Below, in pieces: positions 60,948 through 64,000 of a DNA stretch of 64,000 nt. The notes beneath the pieces are model-generated. The model was not told the origin of the DNA. It worked only from the letters and a program-made list of their open reading frames with translations, and did not search any database. The translations under genes were made by a program, and so were the position numbers. How positions within the stretch are numbered: position 1 is the first letter of the stretch; every line of letters starts with the position of its first letter. The DNA lies in assembly GCF_003001815.1 (NCBI RefSeq), contig NZ_PVMZ01000001.1, positions 1-64,000 of the forward strand, written 5' to 3'. This DNA is from Actinoplanes italicus. GTDB taxonomy: Bacteria; Actinomycetota; Actinomycetes; Mycobacteriales; Micromonosporaceae.

Positions 60948-62423
60948 TCACCTGGCCAGGGCATGTCGGAAAACCGTCTCCGCCTCGGCCGGTCCGGACT
61001 GCGCGGCGACGAAGCCGTCCGGCCTGATCAGGTAGAACCGGCCTGGACGGAGAGGGGTTGCCGGCGCGGCTGGGAAGACGTGCACCGGCAGGCCGATGCC
61101 GGGTGCGTCGGCTGCTCGCAGGTCGCCGTATCCATGGATCTGCCAGCACGCGGCCCGCAGCGCGGCATGGTTGTCGCCGGCCCAGGGCAGGCGCCGCCCG
61201 ATCACCGGGTCGCGCCGCTGATCCGCCGGGGCGTCCGGGTCGAGGCGGTAGTGGATGCGGATCTGGGAGACGTACTGGAACAGGCGGGACCCGCCGGAGG
61301 AACCGGGGAGGACCCGCACCGCGATCGGGGCCAGCAGCGGGATCGCGATCCGGCGTGCGAGGCGGGCCGTCATCCGGGTCGAGGTGATCAGGCCGAAGAT
61401 GCGGTCGGTGGTGGCGACGAGTTTGCGCGCCACCGGGCGGCGCTCGGCCTCGTATCGGTCGAGCCAGCCGTCCTTCCGGGTGCCACGCAGCACGTCAGTG
61501 ATCTTGAAGGCGAGGTTGTGCGCGTCCTGCAGTCCGGTGTTCATACCCTGCCCGCCGACCGGTGAGTGCACGTGCGCGGCGTCGCCCGCCAGCAGGAACG
61601 GGCCGTCCCGGAACGCCGCGGCGACCCGATGATGCACGCGGTAGGTGGCGAACCAGCGCGACCGGTCGTAGGTGACGCCGTAGGTGCGGCGCATCCGTTC
61701 GCGGGCGTCCTCCTCGTCCAGGCCGCCGTCGCCGTCCATGTCGCGGACCAGGCCGATCAGCCGCCAGTTGTCCGCTCCACGCATCGGGAATCCGAGCAGG
61801 AAGTCATCCCGTTCGGGTCGGACGTTGACCGCGTCGGTCACCAGGCCACGCGCCCCGGCCGCGTCGAGCACGAAGAACCGGTGCGGGTTGGTGACGCCCT
61901 CGAAGGCGATCCGCCGGGCCTTCCGGACAATCGAGTTGGCGCCGTCACAACCGACACAGAACCGGGCCCGGACGGTGTCGTGGCCGACTTTCGCCTCGAC
62001 ACCGTCGTCGGTCTGCACGACCGCGGTCACCGGCGACTCCCAGAACACGTCGGCGCCGAGTTTGCGCAGGTTGTCGTAGAGGATCTCCTCGTTACGACTC
62101 TGCTCCAGGATCTCGATGTACGGGTAAGCAGTGAGGTGTCCACCGAGCCGGCCGAGCGGGATACGGCCGAAGGCCCGCGCACCGAACCCGGGCGCGAGCG
62201 CCTCAGCCCGATGCGCGGCCTCCAGCACCTGGTCGCCGATGCCGAGCTGGTCGTAGATCTCCAGGCTGCGCGCCTGCACGACGAGAGCACGTGATTCGGT
62301 CGTCGGACCGTCCTTGCCGTCCGCGACGATCACCTGCACTCCGAGCCTGGTCAGCCAGTTGGCGAGCATCAGCCCGGTCGGGCCGGCGCCCACCACGAGC
62401 ACCTCGCAAGACAGCTCGGCCAT
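60948..62423 (-). CDS. FAD-dependent monooxygenase, class A (PheA/TfdB-like)
   Basis: The 491-residue aromatic hydroxylase-type flavoprotein has the GxGxxG motif in VLVVGAGPTGLMLANWL (8-24), the DG motif VGCDGANSIVRKA and the flavin-ribityl GD motif LLAGDAAHVHSPVGGQGMN. A shortened thioredoxin-like C-terminal domain follows. It probably hydroxylates a phenolic or polyketide substrate with NAD(P)H and O2. No pathway partners are next to it. It lies 14 bases downstream of the M20 peptidase gene. Confidence 0.88.
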   Translation of the reverse strand: MAELSCEVLVVGAGPTGLMLANWLTRLGVQVIVADGKDGPTTESRALVVQARSLEIYDQLGIGDQVLEAAHRAEALAPGFGARAFGRIPLGRLGGHLTAYPYIEILEQSRNEEILYDNLRKLGADVFWESPVTAVVQTDDGVEAKVGHDTVRARFCVGCDGANSIVRKARRIAFEGVTNPHRFFVLDAAGARGLVTDAVNVRPERDDFLLGFPMRGADNWRLIGLVRDMDGDGGLDEEDARERMRRTYGVTYDRSRWFATYRVHHRVAAAFRDGPFLLAGDAAHVHSPVGGQGMNTGLQDAHNLAFKITDVLRGTRKDGWLDRYEAERRPVARKLVATTDRIFGLITSTRMTARLARRIAIPLLAPIAVRVLPGSSGGSRLFQYVSQIRIHYRLDPDAPADQRRDPVIGRRLPWAGDNHAALRAACWQIHGYGDLRAADAPGIGLPVHVFPAAPATPLRPGRFYLIRPDGFVAAQSGPAEAETVFRHALAR

Positions 62424-62437
62424 CGGCCACCCCGTTT

Positions 62438-63790
62438 CTACCTCGTCAGTGTCTCCGCGACGTTCTTGAGCAGCAGGGCCTCGGCCACGCAGACCCGCTC
62501 GAACTCACCCAGGTGCAGGCTCTCGTCCGGGCCGTGTGCCGCCGAGTAGGGGTCCTCCACACCGGTCACCAGGATCGCGGCACCGGGGAAGAGTTCCTGG
62601 AAGGTGGCGATGAACGGGATCGACCCGCCGACACCCATGTCCACCGGGTCGGTGCCGTCCCACGCGGAACGGAACGCGGCACGGGCCGCGTCGTACACCG
62701 GGCCGGTCGCGTCGATCACGCACGGCGCGCCGTCGCTCTCCAGCGTGATCTCCAGCTGGGCGCCCCAGGGAACGTGCTTCTCCAGGTGGGCGCGGACCGC
62801 CTCGAACGCCGACTTCGGGTCCTCGCCGGGCGCCAGCCGCACACTGATCTTGGCCTTGGCGCTGGGCTGCAACGCGTTCGCCGCCTCCAGCGTGCGCGGG
62901 GCGTCGATGCCGAGCACCGAGACGGACGGCTTGGTCCAGATGCGGTCGGTGATCGTGCCCTTGCCGATCAGCTCGACACCGTCGAGGATGCCGGACTCGT
63001 GCCGGAACCGGTCGGCGGGATAGTCGACGCTGGCGCCCTCACGTCCGACCAGCCCGGCCACCGCGACCTCGCCGTCGTCGTCGTGCAACGTCGCCAGCAG
63101 GCGCACCAGGGCGATCAGCGCATCCGGCACAGGTCCGCCGAACATGCCGCTGTGCACCGCGCTCTTGAGCACCTTGACCTCGGCGAACAGGTTGACCAGA
63201 CCGCGCAGAGAGGTGGTCAGCGCGGGCTGTCCGATGTCCCAGTTGCCGGAGTCGGCGATCACGATCACGTCGGAGCGCAGCTCCTCCAGGTGCTCATGGA
63301 TGATCGTGTCGAGGGAGTCGGAGCCATACTCCTCCTCGCCCTCGACGAAGACCACCACGCCGACCGGCAGCTGGTCGCCGAACGCGCGCAGCGCCGCGAT
63401 GTGCGCCATCACACCCGCCTTGTCATCGGCCGCGCCACGGCCGTAGAGGCGGCCGTCGCGTTCCACCGGCTCGAACGGGTCACTCGTCCACAATCCCGGA
63501 TCGCCGGCCGGCTGCACATCGTGATGCGCGTAGAGCAACACGGTCGGTGCACCGGCCGGCGCTGCCTTACGACCGATCAGGGCAGGCTGGCCACCGTGCC
63601 GGACGATCTGGGTGTCGAGCCCGCACCCGCGCAACAACTCGGCGACCGCCTCGGCGGACCGCTCGACATGCGAGTGGTCGAAACCTTCGAAAGCGATGCC
63701 CGGGATCCGCACCAGCCGTTCCAGGTCGGCGCGGACACCGGGCATCTCACGCCGGATTGCGGCGCGCAGATCGGATTCACTCAGGCTCAT
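62438..63790 (-). CDS. M20-family dipeptidase
   Basis: The 450-residue cytosolic zinc peptidase has LLYAHHDVQPAGDPGLW for the first metal ligands, GRGAADDKAG for the bridging Asp and VFVEGEEEYGS for the catalytic and metal Glu residues. A lid domain (about 185-300) and HGPDESLHLGEFER at the end complete it. It is closest to the CNDP/ArgE-like dipeptidase branch. ATG 63790 is preferred to a start ten codons upstream. Confidence 0.9.
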   Translation of the reverse strand: MSLSESDLRAAIRREMPGVRADLERLVRIPGIAFEGFDHSHVERSAEAVAELLRGCGLDTQIVRHGGQPALIGRKAAPAGAPTVLLYAHHDVQPAGDPGLWTSDPFEPVERDGRLYGRGAADDKAGVMAHIAALRAFGDQLPVGVVVFVEGEEEYGSDSLDTIIHEHLEELRSDVIVIADSGNWDIGQPALTTSLRGLVNLFAEVKVLKSAVHSGMFGGPVPDALIALVRLLATLHDDDGEVAVAGLVGREGASVDYPADRFRHESGILDGVELIGKGTITDRIWTKPSVSVLGIDAPRTLEAANALQPSAKAKISVRLAPGEDPKSAFEAVRAHLEKHVPWGAQLEITLESDGAPCVIDATGPVYDAARAAFRSAWDGTDPVDMGVGGSIPFIATFQELFPGAAILVTGVEDPYSAAHGPDESLHLGEFERVCVAEALLLKNVAETLTR

Positions 63791-63841
63791 GCCGCCGATC
63801 GTAGGCCGGGACTGTGACAAGCACCCGGCCCGATCGGTGGA

Positions 63842-64000
63842 TCATGCGTCTGGCGTACCCTCCCCGCCATTCGTCCCGCGGGTGCGCCGGGCCGCGTCGG
63901 TGGCCCAGTTGTACGCCTTGCCGGCCGCCGTCCCGGCCATGTCGGCGGCACCGCCGCCAAGCCGCCGCACCAGGGCCACCAGCGGATCCTGGGAGGAGGC
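63842..64000 (-). CDS. C-terminal part of an unknown protein (cut by the window edge)
   Basis: The minus-strand frame is open from the right edge to a TGA at 63844-63842, giving 52 residues: SSQDPLVALVRRLGGGAADM, AGTAAGKAYNWATDAARRT and a short tail. Amphipathic Ala/Gly/Arg helices like this are found at the ends of small conserved actinobacterial proteins. The start lies outside the window, so no function is assigned. Confidence 0.5.
   Translation of the reverse strand, partial: ASSQDPLVALVRRLGGGAADMAGTAAGKAYNWATDAARRTRGTNGGEGTPDA

Overview
The window is chromosomal DNA of a high-GC Gram-positive actinomycete. The clpP1-clpP2-clpX-tig block, mycothiol-linked families, Eis-like acetyltransferase, group II truncated haemoglobin, class F-type sortase, EspC/WXG-like type VII substrates, many GTG/TTG starts and several apparently leaderless genes all point to Actinobacteria. 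Several protein styles suggest Micromonosporaceae, perhaps an Actinoplanes relative. That family-level placement is inference from recognition, not from a search.

Layout: 1-550 is the leader and promoter side of an rRNA operon that runs leftwards out of the window. 549-1.8 kb holds a small membrane protein and a nitrilase-family hydrolase. 1.9-6.3 kb is the protein-quality-control block on the minus strand (tig, then clpP1-clpP2, then clpX), with strong terminators and a ClgR-type box in front of clpP1. Next come tRNA-Pro and tRNA-Gly. 6.6-10.7 kb is a decayed integrative element beside tRNA-Gly. It has a broken tyrosine integrase, a truncated lower-GC membrane gene and a four-gene cassette with type VII secretion features. 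It then shows a second 3' fragment of the same tRNA gene followed by a second, internally deleted copy of the integrase, which suggests two related elements in tandem. 10.7-11.8 kb is gene debris, including a broken LPxTG surface protein.

11.8-18.3 kb carries a type B carboxylesterase, two paralogous unknown proteins flanking a divergent MerR/NAD(P)-binding pair, and a leaderless ArsR-SRPBCC operon. 18.4-24.6 kb is a coherent nitrogen-scavenging cluster: GntR regulator, allophanate hydrolase, biuret amidohydrolase, a diverged second isochorismatase-fold hydrolase, a purine-type permease and an AtzH/HpxZ-like protein. The genes abut or overlap. The likely route is uptake of a nitrogen-rich compound, conversion to biuret or carboxylated urea derivatives, then allophanate, then ammonia and CO2.

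24.6-48 kb is mainly housekeeping or conserved actinobacterial genes: GT2, SDR, Eis, rpiB, esterase, DUF1015, a DsbA-like thioredoxin-fold protein, pepN, Uma2, a sortase with a secreted partner, HNH, mscS, glbO, a secreted propeller protein, YbjN, a thioesterase, ettA and otsA. 47.5-50.8 kb is a corrinoid/siroheme operon (cobC-cobT-cobA). 51-64 kb has a class A penicillin-binding protein, a DinB-like MDMPI-domain protein, a CobB-like protein with a huge repeat tail and an altered glutaminase motif, a SURF1 protein with a nonapeptide-repeat tail, an ATP-dependent DNA ligase with a low-complexity insertion, a flavoprotein monooxygenase, an M20 dipeptidase and a partial gene at the right edge.

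A theme across the window is short GC-rich tandem repeats. They lie between genes (18.26, 19.04, 50.87 and 60.30 kb) and in frame inside genes (atzF, the cobB-like gene, the SURF1 gene, ligB and a Pro-rich protein), where they lengthen the proteins beyond the usual size of the family.
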